Assembly: GCA_963663395.1 (NCBI GenBank)
Contig: OY760226.1
Coordinates: 2,604,001-2,668,000 of the forward strand
Direction: 5' to 3'
Source: Azophilus sp963663395
Lineage (GTDB): Bacteria; Pseudomonadota; Gammaproteobacteria; Pseudomonadales; Azotimanducaceae
Length of the DNA stretch: 64,000 bases
Shown here: piece after piece, positions 16,508 through 25,113 of the stretch
Layout of the letters: every line of letters begins with the position of its first letter
Position numbering within the stretch: position 1 is the first letter of the stretch
The notes under the pieces: generated by a model
Told to the model about the DNA's origin: nothing
What the model saw: only the letters and a program-made list of their open reading frames with translations
Database searches by the model: none
Made by a program: the position numbers and the translations under genes

Positions 16508-17110
16508 TTAGAGCTGCAGCGAGTGGTCGGCGTGGTCGGTCAGCCCGTCCACATCGAAAGTCATCATGACCAGGTCGTGCAGGCCGCCGTTGCGGTCTTC
16601 CACGAAATCCGTGAGCAGGGCTTCGGCGACAAACCCAAGCCGCTGGAAGGCGGCCTGGGCGCCGCGCTGGTCTGGCGTCATGTTGGCCGTCAGTTTCCTC
16701 AGCCCCAGGCTCTTGGCGATGTCGAAGATCTTTGCGCTCAGGTGCCGGCCCAGGCCCTGGCCGCGGTAGTCCTGCCCCACGGTGAGCCGCAGTTCGCCAA
16801 CGCGCCGCGTCCAGCGGGCCGGCGTGCGGTCTACCGTTGCGTAACCGGCCATGCTGTCGCCGTCGTAGGCGATGAGGGACAGCGTGGTGCCTTCGGCGAC
16901 GTTGGCCAGCCAGCGGTCGACGGCGTCCGGCTTGGTGATGTCCACGCGCAGGAAAAGCAGGTCCTGCTCGGGAAGGTTGCGGGCGAACGCCAGGATGGCT
17001 TTGCGGTCGCCGGCGCCGACGATGCGCAATTCAAGCTTGCGTCCGTCCGACAGGGCGACTTCCAGTGGGTATCGCTCAAGAGTGCTTTCAATGCTTGCTG
17101 TAGCGGACAT
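16508..17110 (-). CDS. GNAT-family N-acetyltransferase
   Basis: Acetyl-CoA-dependent acyltransferase fold, 200 residues from the ATG at 17108-17110, which has GGGAGG 4 nt upstream; the longer frame upstream has no ribosome site. The acetyl-CoA-binding motif A is LTVGQDYRGQGLGRHL, with the (Q/R)xxGxG/A pyrophosphate loop. Motif B follows as LGLRKLTANMTPDQRGAQAAFQRLGF. The acceptor is unknown. It lies 34 nt downstream of the wax-ester synthase on the same strand, so the two are probably co-transcribed. Confidence 0.8.
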   Translation of the reverse strand: MSATASIESTLERYPLEVALSDGRKLELRIVGAGDRKAILAFARNLPEQDLLFLRVDITKPDAVDRWLANVAEGTTLSLIAYDGDSMAGYATVDRTPARWTRRVGELRLTVGQDYRGQGLGRHLSAKIFDIAKSLGLRKLTANMTPDQRGAQAAFQRLGFVAEALLTDFVEDRNGGLHDLVMMTFDVDGLTDHADHSLQL

Positions 17111-17144
17111 CAGTCCTCCCGTGTGTCGCTTTGCCGCGGCGTAA

Positions 17145-18614
17145 TCAATTTGCCGCGGCGGTTTTCGGTTGTTCCGCCGCAGGGGCTTGCGCCCGTTCCG
17201 CCACGGCCAACAGTTCTTCGAAGGCATCGTCGACGCCCTTTGCCATGAGTTCCAGGTCGGGCATCAGGCGGGGGTCGCAGATGAAATTGAAGTAGATGTT
17301 CTGGTTATAGCTGGAGACCACGACCCCGTAGCCCAGGGTACCGCTCAGCATCAGGAACGCCAGGGTGTCCAGGATGCGGTGGCCGGCAAGGTACTGGGTG
17401 GTCTGCACGCCGGGAACATTGGTGCAGGTGAAGTTGAAGCCGAACATGGGCGGACGCGGCCCGAACGCCGGCGGTACCGGCAGGGGAAAGTTTGCCGTCA
17501 TCGCCGTCGGGTCCCAGGGCGTGCCCACCAGGAGGGTGGGCGCCATGGCCACCGGCGGCATGGACGGGGCCGCCTCCGTCATCAACTGCATGGCCTGCGC
17601 CTCGCGGTTGTTCTTTATCTGCTCGGTTTCCCAGCGCACCTTGTGCAGCCGTGCGCCCATGTCCATGGGTTCGGCGTCGAATACGGGGAAAATGCCGGAG
17701 ACGCGGTTGCCCAGCGCGCCGCGCTCGTCTTCGGTGCGCACGTTGACGGGACACATGATGCGCAGGTGCTGGCCGGCCGTTCGCTCGTCATGAGCCTTCA
17801 GGTACCGGGCGGCGGCCTCGGTCACCGTGGCGAGCACCACGTCGTTGATGGTACCGCCCAGGGTGGAGCGAATGCGTCGAAAATCGCCGAATGAGTACTT
17901 GCGCCACAGGAATTGGCGTTTCGGCCCGACCTGCGCGGCGTTCCAGGGTGCGGTAAGAACCGGCTCGGCCAGGAACCGCGTCATCGACTCGGTGGCCCGC
18001 CGTAGCAGTTCGGCACGCTCAGATGTGAAGTTCGCGGCCTTGAACGGATTCTCGCCGGACAGGGTGTGCACGGTCTCCAGTGCCGCTTCGGTGGCGAGTT
18101 CCACGGGGGAGGGCAGCGGCTGCGGATCCCAGGGTTCCGGTTCCGGCTGCGGCGCATCCTTCTGCAGGTCGAACAGCACCAGCGAGATATCCACGCCGGA
18201 GGCGCCGTCGACCATGGCGTGGTGGCCCATCTGGGCAAGAATGGTGCGATCCTTGACACCCTCGATGACGCACATCCGCCACAGGGGCTTGTCGCGCGGC
18301 AGCAGCGGCTCGTTGAAATCCAGTGCGGCGCGAATGGCATCGTCCAGCGTCGAACCTGCCGGCAGCCGGTGTCGCTTGAGGTGGTTGGCGAGATCGAAAT
18401 CGGGGTCGTCCACCCATTTGGGGTGGGCGAGGTTGAACGGCACCATGGCCAGCCGCTGCCGATAGCGCGGCACCAGGTGCAGGCGCGAGGCGATGTGTCG
18501 ATAAACCGTGTCGAACGGCACTTCGCCCTCGATCACGGCGATTCCCGCGCCGTTCATCGGGCCGCTGGCCGTCTCCGAATACAGAAACGATGCGTCCTGC
18601 GTGCTCAGCCGCAT
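17145..18614 (-). CDS. Wax-ester synthase / acyl-CoA:diacylglycerol acyltransferase (WS/DGAT)
   Basis: Bifunctional acyltransferase making wax esters from fatty alcohols or triacylglycerols from diacylglycerol, associated with lipid droplets. The protein has 489 residues, the usual length. The catalytic HHxxxDG motif is HHAMVDG at residues 131-137. The N-terminus has the family-typical LSTQDASFLY and SGPMNGAGI. The later PLW motif (RDKPLWRM) and the C-terminal domain (TCTNVPGVQTTQYLAG, LGYGVVVSSYNQ) are intact. Its location beside phasin, DUF6489, phaC and phaR suggests the cell can store carbon both as PHA and as neutral lipid. Confidence 0.9.
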   Translation of the reverse strand: MRLSTQDASFLYSETASGPMNGAGIAVIEGEVPFDTVYRHIASRLHLVPRYRQRLAMVPFNLAHPKWVDDPDFDLANHLKRHRLPAGSTLDDAIRAALDFNEPLLPRDKPLWRMCVIEGVKDRTILAQMGHHAMVDGASGVDISLVLFDLQKDAPQPEPEPWDPQPLPSPVELATEAALETVHTLSGENPFKAANFTSERAELLRRATESMTRFLAEPVLTAPWNAAQVGPKRQFLWRKYSFGDFRRIRSTLGGTINDVVLATVTEAAARYLKAHDERTAGQHLRIMCPVNVRTEDERGALGNRVSGIFPVFDAEPMDMGARLHKVRWETEQIKNNREAQAMQLMTEAAPSMPPVAMAPTLLVGTPWDPTAMTANFPLPVPPAFGPRPPMFGFNFTCTNVPGVQTTQYLAGHRILDTLAFLMLSGTLGYGVVVSSYNQNIYFNFICDPRLMPDLELMAKGVDDAFEELLAVAERAQAPAAEQPKTAAAN

Positions 18615-18727
18615 GATTGCTCCTCAGATCCCCGTTGGGGTGCTTTCAGCATGTTGTCGTTGTCTTCCAGGCCCAATTTCAGTATGGCCGCTACCCGTCG
18701 GTGGGCACCCGGTTTTTTGAATCTCAT

Positions 18728-18742
18728 CCCGCCTGAGGCGGG
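18728..18742. other. Short GC hairpin after the DUF6489 gene
   Basis: Stem cccgcc (18728-18733) / ggcggg (18737-18742) with loop tga, 3 nt after the stop of the minus-strand gene. It lacks a T-run on the minus strand, so it could stabilise the 3' end rather than terminate transcription. Confidence 0.35.
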
Positions 18743-18745
18743 TTC

Positions 18746-18988
18746 TTACTTGTCGCGCGGATCGCCGGGCTGCTCGCCGGTACCCGAAACCATGTTGAAG
18801 AAGTTCTGCCAGGGCGCCATGCCGCCGGTCACCAGGTTGCGCAGGAACTCATCGCTCTGCTCTGCCGACGAGGCAAGCCGCTGGGTGAACTGCTCCAGCA
18901 TCTGCTTCTGCACGCCGCCGACGTCCGGCAGGCCCATGAAGCGGCGCAACTCTTCTGGCGTGAGATCCACTTCCACGTTGATTTTCAT
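18746..18988 (-). CDS. DUF6489-like small protein of the PHA locus
   Basis: An 80-residue protein of unknown function. It opens MKINVEVDLTPEELRRFMGL and has a central helical stretch (VQKQMLEQFTQRL). The end region MAPWQNFFNMVSG is amphipathic and followed by a charged tail. I recognise it as resembling the DUF6489 family. It is divergent from phaC, with 287 nt between the two starts. The PHA-locus context and amphipathic end suggest a granule- or membrane-associated role, but that is inference. Confidence 0.65.
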   Translation of the reverse strand: MKINVEVDLTPEELRRFMGLPDVGGVQKQMLEQFTQRLASSAEQSDEFLRNLVTGGMAPWQNFFNMVSGTGEQPGDPRDK

Positions 18989-19275
18989 AGCAATTTCACG
19001 GCCCGAAGAGGCCGTTCCGGCAAATTGTCATGGCAGATACAGTATCATGTGCCCGGCGGCGCCTGGCGTTTCCGGTGGTGCAGGCGGCGTGGGCCTGCCC
19101 GGCAATGCGTCCTGAAGGCGCCCCGGACGCGATGCCGGCGGCGAGGCAGCCAGCCCGCTTGTCCCAGGAAACCCATGGCCGCAGTCCCGAGCGGCGCGGA
19201 GTGTACATCAGTGCTTTTATCGGCGCCATCGCCGAGGCATGGCTCCTGAGTGAGTCACGAGAAAAGGAGATTGCA

Positions 19276-20952
19276 GTGAGCGAGACAGCCAACAACGATG
19301 CGGACAAAGCCGCCGACGGAGTCGAGGGCCTTTCGCTCGGCAGCATGTGGGGCGCCGACCGGCAGAGCCTCACCGAAGCCTGGGAGCAGTTCTCCCGAGA
19401 CATGGGCGCCCATCCGGCCCTGGCGCTGGAAACCCAGATGCGCTACCAGGCGGAGCTGGCCAACATCTGGTTCGGCAATGCGCCGGACAAACTGCCCGCG
19501 GACTCGCGCTTCGAAGACCCGGCCTGGAACGAGAACCCGATCTTCAGGCGCGTTCGGCAGTCGTATGTCGCCTGGTCTCGTACCCTGGACGAGTGGGTGG
19601 AGAAATCCGGCCTCGATGGCATCGACCGGCAACGCGCGCAGTTCCTCATGGATGCGGCCAAGGACATCTACGCGCCGGTCAACAGCCCGTTCACCCCGGA
19701 AGCCATCCGCAAGGCGATCGAGACCAACGGCGAGAGCGTGGTGAAGGGCATCCAGCATTTCTTCGACGACCTGCAGAACAATCACGGCTATCCGGCCGTG
19801 GCAGATCGCAATGCGTTCGAGTTGGGCCGGGAAGTGGCCGCCACCCGGGGCAAGGTGGTTTTCCGCAACGAACTGTTTGAACTGATCCAGTACGATCCCA
19901 CCACCCCCAAGGTGCACAAGAAACCGCTGCTGTACGTGTTCAGCCAGGTGAATCGATACTATCTCGGCGACCTGACGCCCGACCGCAGCCTGTTCGGTCA
20001 GTTGGTGGACAACGGTATCCAGGTTTTCGCCATGAGCTGGAAAAACCCGTCCCGTGACGATGCCCACTGGTCGCTGGCCACCTACACCGAGGGCGTGATC
20101 GAAGCGGCGCGCATCATCAGAAGCATCACCCGCCAGCGGAAAATCGACATGATCGGCCTCTGCGCGGGGGGCATTGTCGCCGCGACGGCGGCAGGCGTAC
20201 TCGAGGCGCGGGGCGACGACTGGCTGAATTCCCTCTCCCTGTTCGTTTCGATTCTCGACAACGAGCCGGGCGACAGCGACTTCACCCTGTTCGTCACCGA
20301 CGAGTCGGTCGCTGCCCAGAAGCAGCGCGTCCGCGCCCAGGGCGGCCTGACGGAGCGGGACATCCTGGAGATGTTCGCCATGTTGCGGCTCGACCAGAGC
20401 GTCTTCAGCTTCATGCGCAGCAACTATTTTCGCGGCGAAGACCCGCTCGCCCATCCACTCCTGTTCTGGTCCATGGACTACACGCGGGTCCCGGCCGAGT
20501 TCCAGTGCGACCTGATCGATCTCGGCCACACGAACCGCCTGGCGAACGGGAATCTCGAGCTGCTCGGGCACCGGCTCGACCTTTCGCGCACCGACTATCC
20601 GGTATACATCATGGCGGGCTCCACCGACCACATCACGCCCTGGCAGGCGTGCTACCGCAGCGCGCAGCTGTTTGGCGGCGATATCGAGTTTGTACTTACC
20701 AGCCAGAACCATACCCAGACCATCAGCGCCCGGCCGGACAACCGGCACCTGAGGTACTGGCGCAACGAGGCCTTGCCCCGTGACGCCAATGCGTGGTGGC
20801 AGGACAGCGAGCAGACGGTGGGCAACTGGCGCGATCACTGGGTCGCCTGGCTGAAGTCCCACTCCGAAGAAAAGGACGCGCCGGCCGCCCTCGGCAGCCG
20901 CGGCTATCCGCCGCTGGACGACGCCCCGGGCCTGTACGTCCGGGAAAAGTGA
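19276..20952 (+). CDS. phaC: Polyhydroxyalkanoate synthase (class I-like PhaC)
   Basis: Polymerises hydroxyacyl-CoA into PHA at the granule surface. The start chosen is the GTG at 19276, with AGGAG 6 nt upstream, giving 558 residues; the longer open frame upstream is not protein-like. The lipase-box-like motif GLCAGG carries the catalytic Cys296. Asp451 lies in STDHITPW and His479 in SQNHTQT, completing the triad. The PhaC N-terminal domain (ETQMRYQAELANIWFG, FLMDAAKDIYAPVNSPFTP) is present. phaR follows after 1 nt. Confidence 0.93.
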   Translation: MSETANNDADKAADGVEGLSLGSMWGADRQSLTEAWEQFSRDMGAHPALALETQMRYQAELANIWFGNAPDKLPADSRFEDPAWNENPIFRRVRQSYVAWSRTLDEWVEKSGLDGIDRQRAQFLMDAAKDIYAPVNSPFTPEAIRKAIETNGESVVKGIQHFFDDLQNNHGYPAVADRNAFELGREVAATRGKVVFRNELFELIQYDPTTPKVHKKPLLYVFSQVNRYYLGDLTPDRSLFGQLVDNGIQVFAMSWKNPSRDDAHWSLATYTEGVIEAARIIRSITRQRKIDMIGLCAGGIVAATAAGVLEARGDDWLNSLSLFVSILDNEPGDSDFTLFVTDESVAAQKQRVRAQGGLTERDILEMFAMLRLDQSVFSFMRSNYFRGEDPLAHPLLFWSMDYTRVPAEFQCDLIDLGHTNRLANGNLELLGHRLDLSRTDYPVYIMAGSTDHITPWQACYRSAQLFGGDIEFVLTSQNHTQTISARPDNRHLRYWRNEALPRDANAWWQDSEQTVGNWRDHWVAWLKSHSEEKDAPAALGSRGYPPLDDAPGLYVREK

Positions 20953-20953
20953 C

Positions 20954-21421
20954 ATGCACGAACTCAAGAAGTACCCCAACCGGCGCCTCTACAACACCAC
21001 CGAGAGCCGTTACGTCACCATCGAGGACGTTCGCAAGCTGATCGTCACCGGCGAGAGCATCCATGTCGTCGACGGCAAGGGTGGTGAGGACATCACCCGC
21101 TCCGTGTTGCTGCAGATTCTGGCGGAGCAGGAGACCGAGGGGCACGAGAGCGTGCTGACCAACCGGGTGATCGAAAACCTCATCCGCTTCTACGGAGACC
21201 GCATGGGCGGCGTCGTGGGGCGTTATATCGAACAGAGCATCGTGGCCTTTCTGGATCACCAGGATCAGTGGCGTACCCATCTCAGGCAAATCAACGAGAT
21301 GAACCCGCTCAACCTGATGCGCCAGGCCTTCGAACCGCGCTGGCCCGGGCAGCCGCCGCCGCCGAATCCGTCGTCCGAGCAAGTCGATGAGCCCGATTCC
21401 GGCGACGACAAGTCCCGATAG
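20954..21421 (+). CDS. phaR: Polyhydroxyalkanoate synthesis regulator PhaR
   Basis: DNA- and PHA-binding repressor of phasin and PHA genes, 155 residues. The N-terminal DNA-binding domain is the conserved KKYPNRRLYNTTESRYVTIEDV, followed by VVDGKGGEDITRSVLLQILAEQE. The middle carries the PHB accumulation regulatory domain. The C-terminus is Pro/Asp-rich. It starts 1 nt after the phaC stop, so it is translated from the phaC message and could feed back on the phasin promoter region at 16.3-16.4 kb. Confidence 0.93.
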   Translation: MHELKKYPNRRLYNTTESRYVTIEDVRKLIVTGESIHVVDGKGGEDITRSVLLQILAEQETEGHESVLTNRVIENLIRFYGDRMGGVVGRYIEQSIVAFLDHQDQWRTHLRQINEMNPLNLMRQAFEPRWPGQPPPPNPSSEQVDEPDSGDDKSR

Positions 21422-21451
21422 TCGGCGTTTCCTGCTTTGAATTGAAGCCCG

Positions 21452-21478
21452 GCCCCGTTTGGGGGCAATGCCTTTTTT
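21452..21478 (+). terminator. Probable terminator after phaCR
   Basis: Stem gcccc (21452-21456) / ggggc (21462-21466), followed after aatgcc by six T (21473-21478). The T-run is offset from the stem, so strength is uncertain. Confidence 0.45.
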
Positions 21479-21493
21479 CACTCTCAAGGTGCA

Positions 21494-22321
21494 ATGGATA
21501 TGCAGTTTTCAGCACTGGCCATCGATCTGGACGGAACCCTGCTGGTGGGCGAGGAGGTTCCGGAAGCCAACGTCAATGCCGTGCGCGCGGCGCTGGATGC
21601 GGGCCTCAAGGTCATCATCGCCACCGCGCGCTGGTCTCATTTCGCGCTCGGCCTCGGCGAGCGGCTCGGCATCGACGGGCCGGTGATCGCCTGTTCCGGC
21701 GCCCAGGTATACGACCCGGCGTTGCCCGGCGATGTATTCGACCGGCGGCTGCCCGCCGATTTTGTCGAGGCGCTCTACGCGATCTGCAACGAAGAGCGGT
21801 GTATCGCCACGGTGACGCTCAGCGACGATGTCGAGATCAAGATGGACGGCCGGCCCGAGCAGCGATTCCTGGCGCCGGAAATGCGCTGGACGGAAAGGTT
21901 GCGGCTAATGAACGGGAACGTCCCCAGAATTGCCGCGATTCAAGGCGGCCGCTGCGGAGAGCGCATACGCCGTGAACTCGAGGAGCCGTTCCGCGATACG
22001 GTTGCCGTGCTGGACTCGATCGGCCCCACCGGCAAGATCATCCTCACCCTCACGGCTCGCGACGCCACCAAGGGAGCGGCGCTTGCAGCGGCCTGCGACC
22101 ACATGGGTCTCGACCCCGCGACCGTCGTTGCCTTCGGCGACGCCGAGAACGACGTGGACATGTTCAGGCTGGCAGGCGCTTCAGTGGCCATGGGGCAAGC
22201 CGATGCCGCCACGAAGTCGGAAGCAACGTACATCAGCAAGCCGAACACGGAAGCGGGCGTGGCCCACGCCATTCATCGCTTGCTGCAGCGCGGAAAGCTG
22301 GGACCCGACGTTACCGAATAA
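21494..22321 (+). CDS. HAD-superfamily hydrolase, Cof/YbiV-like
   Basis: Phosphatase-like protein of 275 residues. HAD motif I is DLDGTLL (residues 11-17) and motif II lies in IIATARW. The conserved lysine is in GPTGKIILTLTARDATKGAAL and motif IV is VVAFGDAENDVDMF. The large cap between motifs II and III is of the C2/Cof type. The substrate is probably a sugar phosphate or nucleotide-like phosphate, but is not predictable here. Stands alone between phaCR and the thiolase pair. Confidence 0.85.
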   Translation: MDMQFSALAIDLDGTLLVGEEVPEANVNAVRAALDAGLKVIIATARWSHFALGLGERLGIDGPVIACSGAQVYDPALPGDVFDRRLPADFVEALYAICNEERCIATVTLSDDVEIKMDGRPEQRFLAPEMRWTERLRLMNGNVPRIAAIQGGRCGERIRRELEEPFRDTVAVLDSIGPTGKIILTLTARDATKGAALAAACDHMGLDPATVVAFGDAENDVDMFRLAGASVAMGQADAATKSEATYISKPNTEAGVAHAIHRLLQRGKLGPDVTE

Positions 22322-22427
22322 GCTACTGCGTGACGAAGCCCTGTTTTCCAGCTGCCTGGTCGTGTCCATGGAGCCCGCACCGCACACCCACCCGGTGCTG
22401 CCCGGATCGGCCCGAATCGCCCCCGAT

Positions 22428-23570
22428 TCAGTTCGTCAGTACGGTCACTCCGCTCAGACCGGGCGCCCCATAGACATGGGTATAGCCGGTGCTGGGGTTG
22501 TCCGGAACCTGCCGTTCGCCCCCCTCGCCGCGTAGCTGTACACAGATCTCGTAGACCTGGCGCAGGCCTGAGGCGCCCACCGGCTCGCCGTTGGCCATGC
22601 AGCCGCCGTCGGTGTTCACCGGCAGCTTGCCGTCGATCTCGGTGTAGCCTTCCTGCAGCCATTTCTCCTGGTCGCCGTCGGCGCAGAAGCCGTTTTCCGC
22701 CATGTGCATGATCTCGGCGCCGGACTCCGTGTCCTGGAGTTGCGCCACATCGATGTCTTCCGGGCCGACGCCGGCCATCTCGAAAGCCGCCGTGGATGCC
22801 TGGACGGTAGGGGCCGGGGCGCGGTCGAGCGCCTGTGACTGGGAGAACACCTCGAAGGAGCCGAACTGCCGCGTCTTTACGGCCACGGCCTTGAGGAATA
22901 CCGGCTTCGACGTGTACTGGCGGGCCTTGTCAGCACGGCACAGGATCATGCTGCAGCCGCCCTCGGCGGGGGAGCAGAACATGTACTTGCGCAGGGGATG
23001 ACAGACCATCATCGACTCGGATACATCCTCGTAGCTGAAGGGCTTGCGCCGCCAGGCGTTGGGGTTCTTCGAGCCGTTCCGGTAGTTCTTCACGGCAACC
23101 CGGACGAGCGCGTCTTCGCTGATGCCGTAGTCGTGCATGTAGCGCTGGATCTTCATGCCGAAGAACTGCGGGGTGAGCGCCATGCCGATATCGCCGTACC
23201 ACTTGCCGAGGCCGCTGCCCTCGGGATTGACGGTGAAGGCGCCGCGCGGGTGCTTGTCGAACCCGACCGCCATGCCGATATCGAACATGCCGGACTGTAT
23301 GGCCATGTAGGCCGACTGCAGGGCGCTGCCGCCGGTGGCGCAGCCGTTGGAGACGTTGATGAACTGCAGGCCCGTCAGCCCGAGCTTGGAGACCATGGTG
23401 TCGGCAGCGCCCGCCGCTGCCGAGCCGCCGTAGGCGAACTGCATGTCGCTCCAGTCGAGCCCCGTGTCCTCCAGTGCCTGGCGCGCAGCGTAGGTGCCCT
23501 GTTCCAGGCCGCTGACGCCTTCGGTGCGGCCGAAGGGATGAATGCCGATGCCGATGATTGCTACGTCCAC
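22428..23570 (-). CDS. Thiolase-like acetyl-CoA acetyltransferase / lipid-transfer protein
   Basis: Thiolase-fold protein of 380 residues, of the SCP-x/lipid-transfer type often found with DUF35 partners. The nucleophile loop is SNGCATGGSAL with Cys77. The C-terminal GGCMANGEPVGASGLRQVYE matches the GG(H)P(x)GASG loop with the His replaced. It begins VAIIGIGIHPFGR, as in this subfamily. The adjacent Zn-ribbon/OB-fold protein starts upstream, 33 nt away, so they likely form a heteromeric complex. Related pairs act in retro-aldol or thiolytic steps of steroid and fatty-acid side-chain breakdown; the actual reaction here is not known. Confidence 0.85.
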   Translation of the reverse strand: MDVAIIGIGIHPFGRTEGVSGLEQGTYAARQALEDTGLDWSDMQFAYGGSAAAGAADTMVSKLGLTGLQFINVSNGCATGGSALQSAYMAIQSGMFDIGMAVGFDKHPRGAFTVNPEGSGLGKWYGDIGMALTPQFFGMKIQRYMHDYGISEDALVRVAVKNYRNGSKNPNAWRRKPFSYEDVSESMMVCHPLRKYMFCSPAEGGCSMILCRADKARQYTSKPVFLKAVAVKTRQFGSFEVFSQSQALDRAPAPTVQASTAAFEMAGVGPEDIDVAQLQDTESGAEIMHMAENGFCADGDQEKWLQEGYTEIDGKLPVNTDGGCMANGEPVGASGLRQVYEICVQLRGEGGERQVPDNPSTGYTHVYGAPGLSGVTVLTN

Positions 23571-23603
23571 GCGTTAGCTCCTTTTCCGGTTGGTTGCGTT
23601 CGA

Positions 23604-24044
23604 TCAGGTTTCGTCGGAGGGACGGAAGAAAAAGGCGATGATGTCCTTGCCGTCCCGTTCAATGTATTTCTCGACCACCAGGTCCATGTCCATGCCGATG
23701 CGCAGCCTGGACAGGTCTTCGGTCTGCAGGCGCGCCTCGACGCGCACCTGGCCGGGCAACTCGACGTAGCCGACGCCGAATGGCCGAAAGGTCTCCGGTG
23801 TTTCGGGCCCTTCGTATGGCGGCCGGTTGGGCAGGAACCCCTGAATCGTCCAGGTCCACAGCTTGCCCTGGCGTTCGAGTTCCAGCGTCTCGGTGTCCTG
23901 GCCGCAGCAGGCCGGGCAGCCGGATTGCGCGGGAAAGGTCACCACGCCGCAGTCGCGGCATCTGCTGCCGAGAAGCCTCGGGTCGTTGGAAGGCCAGGTG
24001 AACAGGCCCTCCGCAATGGGCTGCGTGTTGGCGATGCTCGGCAT
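23604..24044 (-). CDS. Zn-ribbon/OB-fold (DUF35) acyl-CoA-binding partner protein
   Basis: A 146-residue protein with an N-terminal rubredoxin-like zinc ribbon (Cys29, Cys32, Cys43, Cys46 in SRCRDCG...GCPAC) followed by an OB-fold (LWTWTIQGFLPNRPPYEG, then FGVGYVELPGQVRVEARL). DUF35 proteins accompany thiolase-like enzymes and are needed for their activity in steroid degradation systems. It precedes the thiolase-like gene on the same strand. Confidence 0.88.
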   Translation of the reverse strand: MPSIANTQPIAEGLFTWPSNDPRLLGSRCRDCGVVTFPAQSGCPACCGQDTETLELERQGKLWTWTIQGFLPNRPPYEGPETPETFRPFGVGYVELPGQVRVEARLQTEDLSRLRIGMDMDLVVEKYIERDGKDIIAFFFRPSDET

Positions 24045-24123
24045 GGGTCCCCCGTCCGCTGGTTACCGTCTAAAATGACTGTTTTAACCGATTCGCATCG
24101 ATTAGCCAATCACTGGAGGCAAA

Positions 24124-24882
24124 ATGAGCAGAGTACAGGACAAGGTGGCCATCGTGACCGGAGGGGCTTCGGACCCGGGTCTGGGGTACACAACCGCGGT
24201 CACGCTTGGTGCCGAGGGCGCCACAGTGGTGGTCACCGACATCGATGAGCCGGGCGCCGGGCGGTGCGCGGAGGTAATCCGGGAGGCCGGAGGCGAAGCG
24301 CTTGCCTTGCACCAGGATGTCACCAGCGAAGCGCAGTGGCAGACCGTAATCGACCGCACACTTGAGGAATACGGCCGCCTCGATGTGCTGGTCAACAATG
24401 CCGGTATCGCCGTGCTGATGCCGATTGCCGAGATGACGATTGCGGACTGGAACCGGCAGATCGACGTCAATCTGACCAGCGTATTCCTGGGCTGCAAGTA
24501 CGGAATGGCGGCCATGCGCGACTCCGGCGGCGGCTCCATCGTCAACCTCTCCTCCGTGGCGGGGCTGGTGGGAATTGCCACCTGTTCCGCTTACGGAGCG
24601 GCCAAGGGCGGTGTGCGCATCATGTCGAAGACGCTGGCGGTGGAGGGTGCGCCGGACAACATTCGCTGCAATTCCGTGCACCCGGGGTTCATCCGGACCA
24701 ACATGCAGGCGCAGGCCGGTGCCGGCTCCGGGCCCCGGGAGTTGCCGCGTGAGCAGGTGCCCCTCGGCCGGATGGGCGAAGCCCGGGACATTGCCAACTG
24801 CATACTGTACCTGGCGTCGGATGAGTCGAATTACGTCACCGGCGCTGAATTCACGGTCGATGCGGGAATGACGGCGATCTGA
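24124..24882 (+). CDS. Short-chain dehydrogenase/reductase (SDR)
   Basis: NAD(P)-dependent oxidoreductase of 252 residues, classical SDR. The cofactor loop reads TGGASDPGLG, a longer form of TGxxxGxG. Other motifs are VNNAGIAV, the catalytic Ser in NLSSVAG and the YGAAK catalytic Tyr/Lys. Asp in VVTDID after the second strand suggests a preference for NAD over NADP. Divergent from the DUF35/thiolase pair, with 79 nt between starts, so they probably share a control region. Substrate unknown. Confidence 0.88.
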   Translation: MSRVQDKVAIVTGGASDPGLGYTTAVTLGAEGATVVVTDIDEPGAGRCAEVIREAGGEALALHQDVTSEAQWQTVIDRTLEEYGRLDVLVNNAGIAVLMPIAEMTIADWNRQIDVNLTSVFLGCKYGMAAMRDSGGGSIVNLSSVAGLVGIATCSAYGAAKGGVRIMSKTLAVEGAPDNIRCNSVHPGFIRTNMQAQAGAGSGPRELPREQVPLGRMGEARDIANCILYLASDESNYVTGAEFTVDAGMTAI

Positions 24883-24885
24883 GAT

Positions 24886-24912
24886 CCGGCCGGCTTTCCC
24901 CGGGCCGGCCGG
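24886..24912 (+). terminator. GC-rich hairpin after the SDR gene
   Basis: A 9-bp perfect stem (24886-24894 with 24904-24912, ccggccggc type) around a 9-nt loop, 4 nt after the SDR stop. No T-run follows, so it may act in 3'-end stability or as a weak terminator. Confidence 0.4.
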
Positions 24913-25113
24913 CGGCGTTGGCTGTGCGGGAACTGCAACGATCCGGAAGCGGGATTGGTTGTATCGCAGCGTGCATCGCCGCTCTGGCTTGGGGCTTGTA
25001 CCGCCGGTAATTCGCTACGAGAGACTTCGGATTCGACGGAAGCCTTGACGAAAGGAAGCAGTCGCTGGATTCTGGCCCCTGTTTTCGGGCGTAGACACGG
25101 AGGGATCTGGAAC

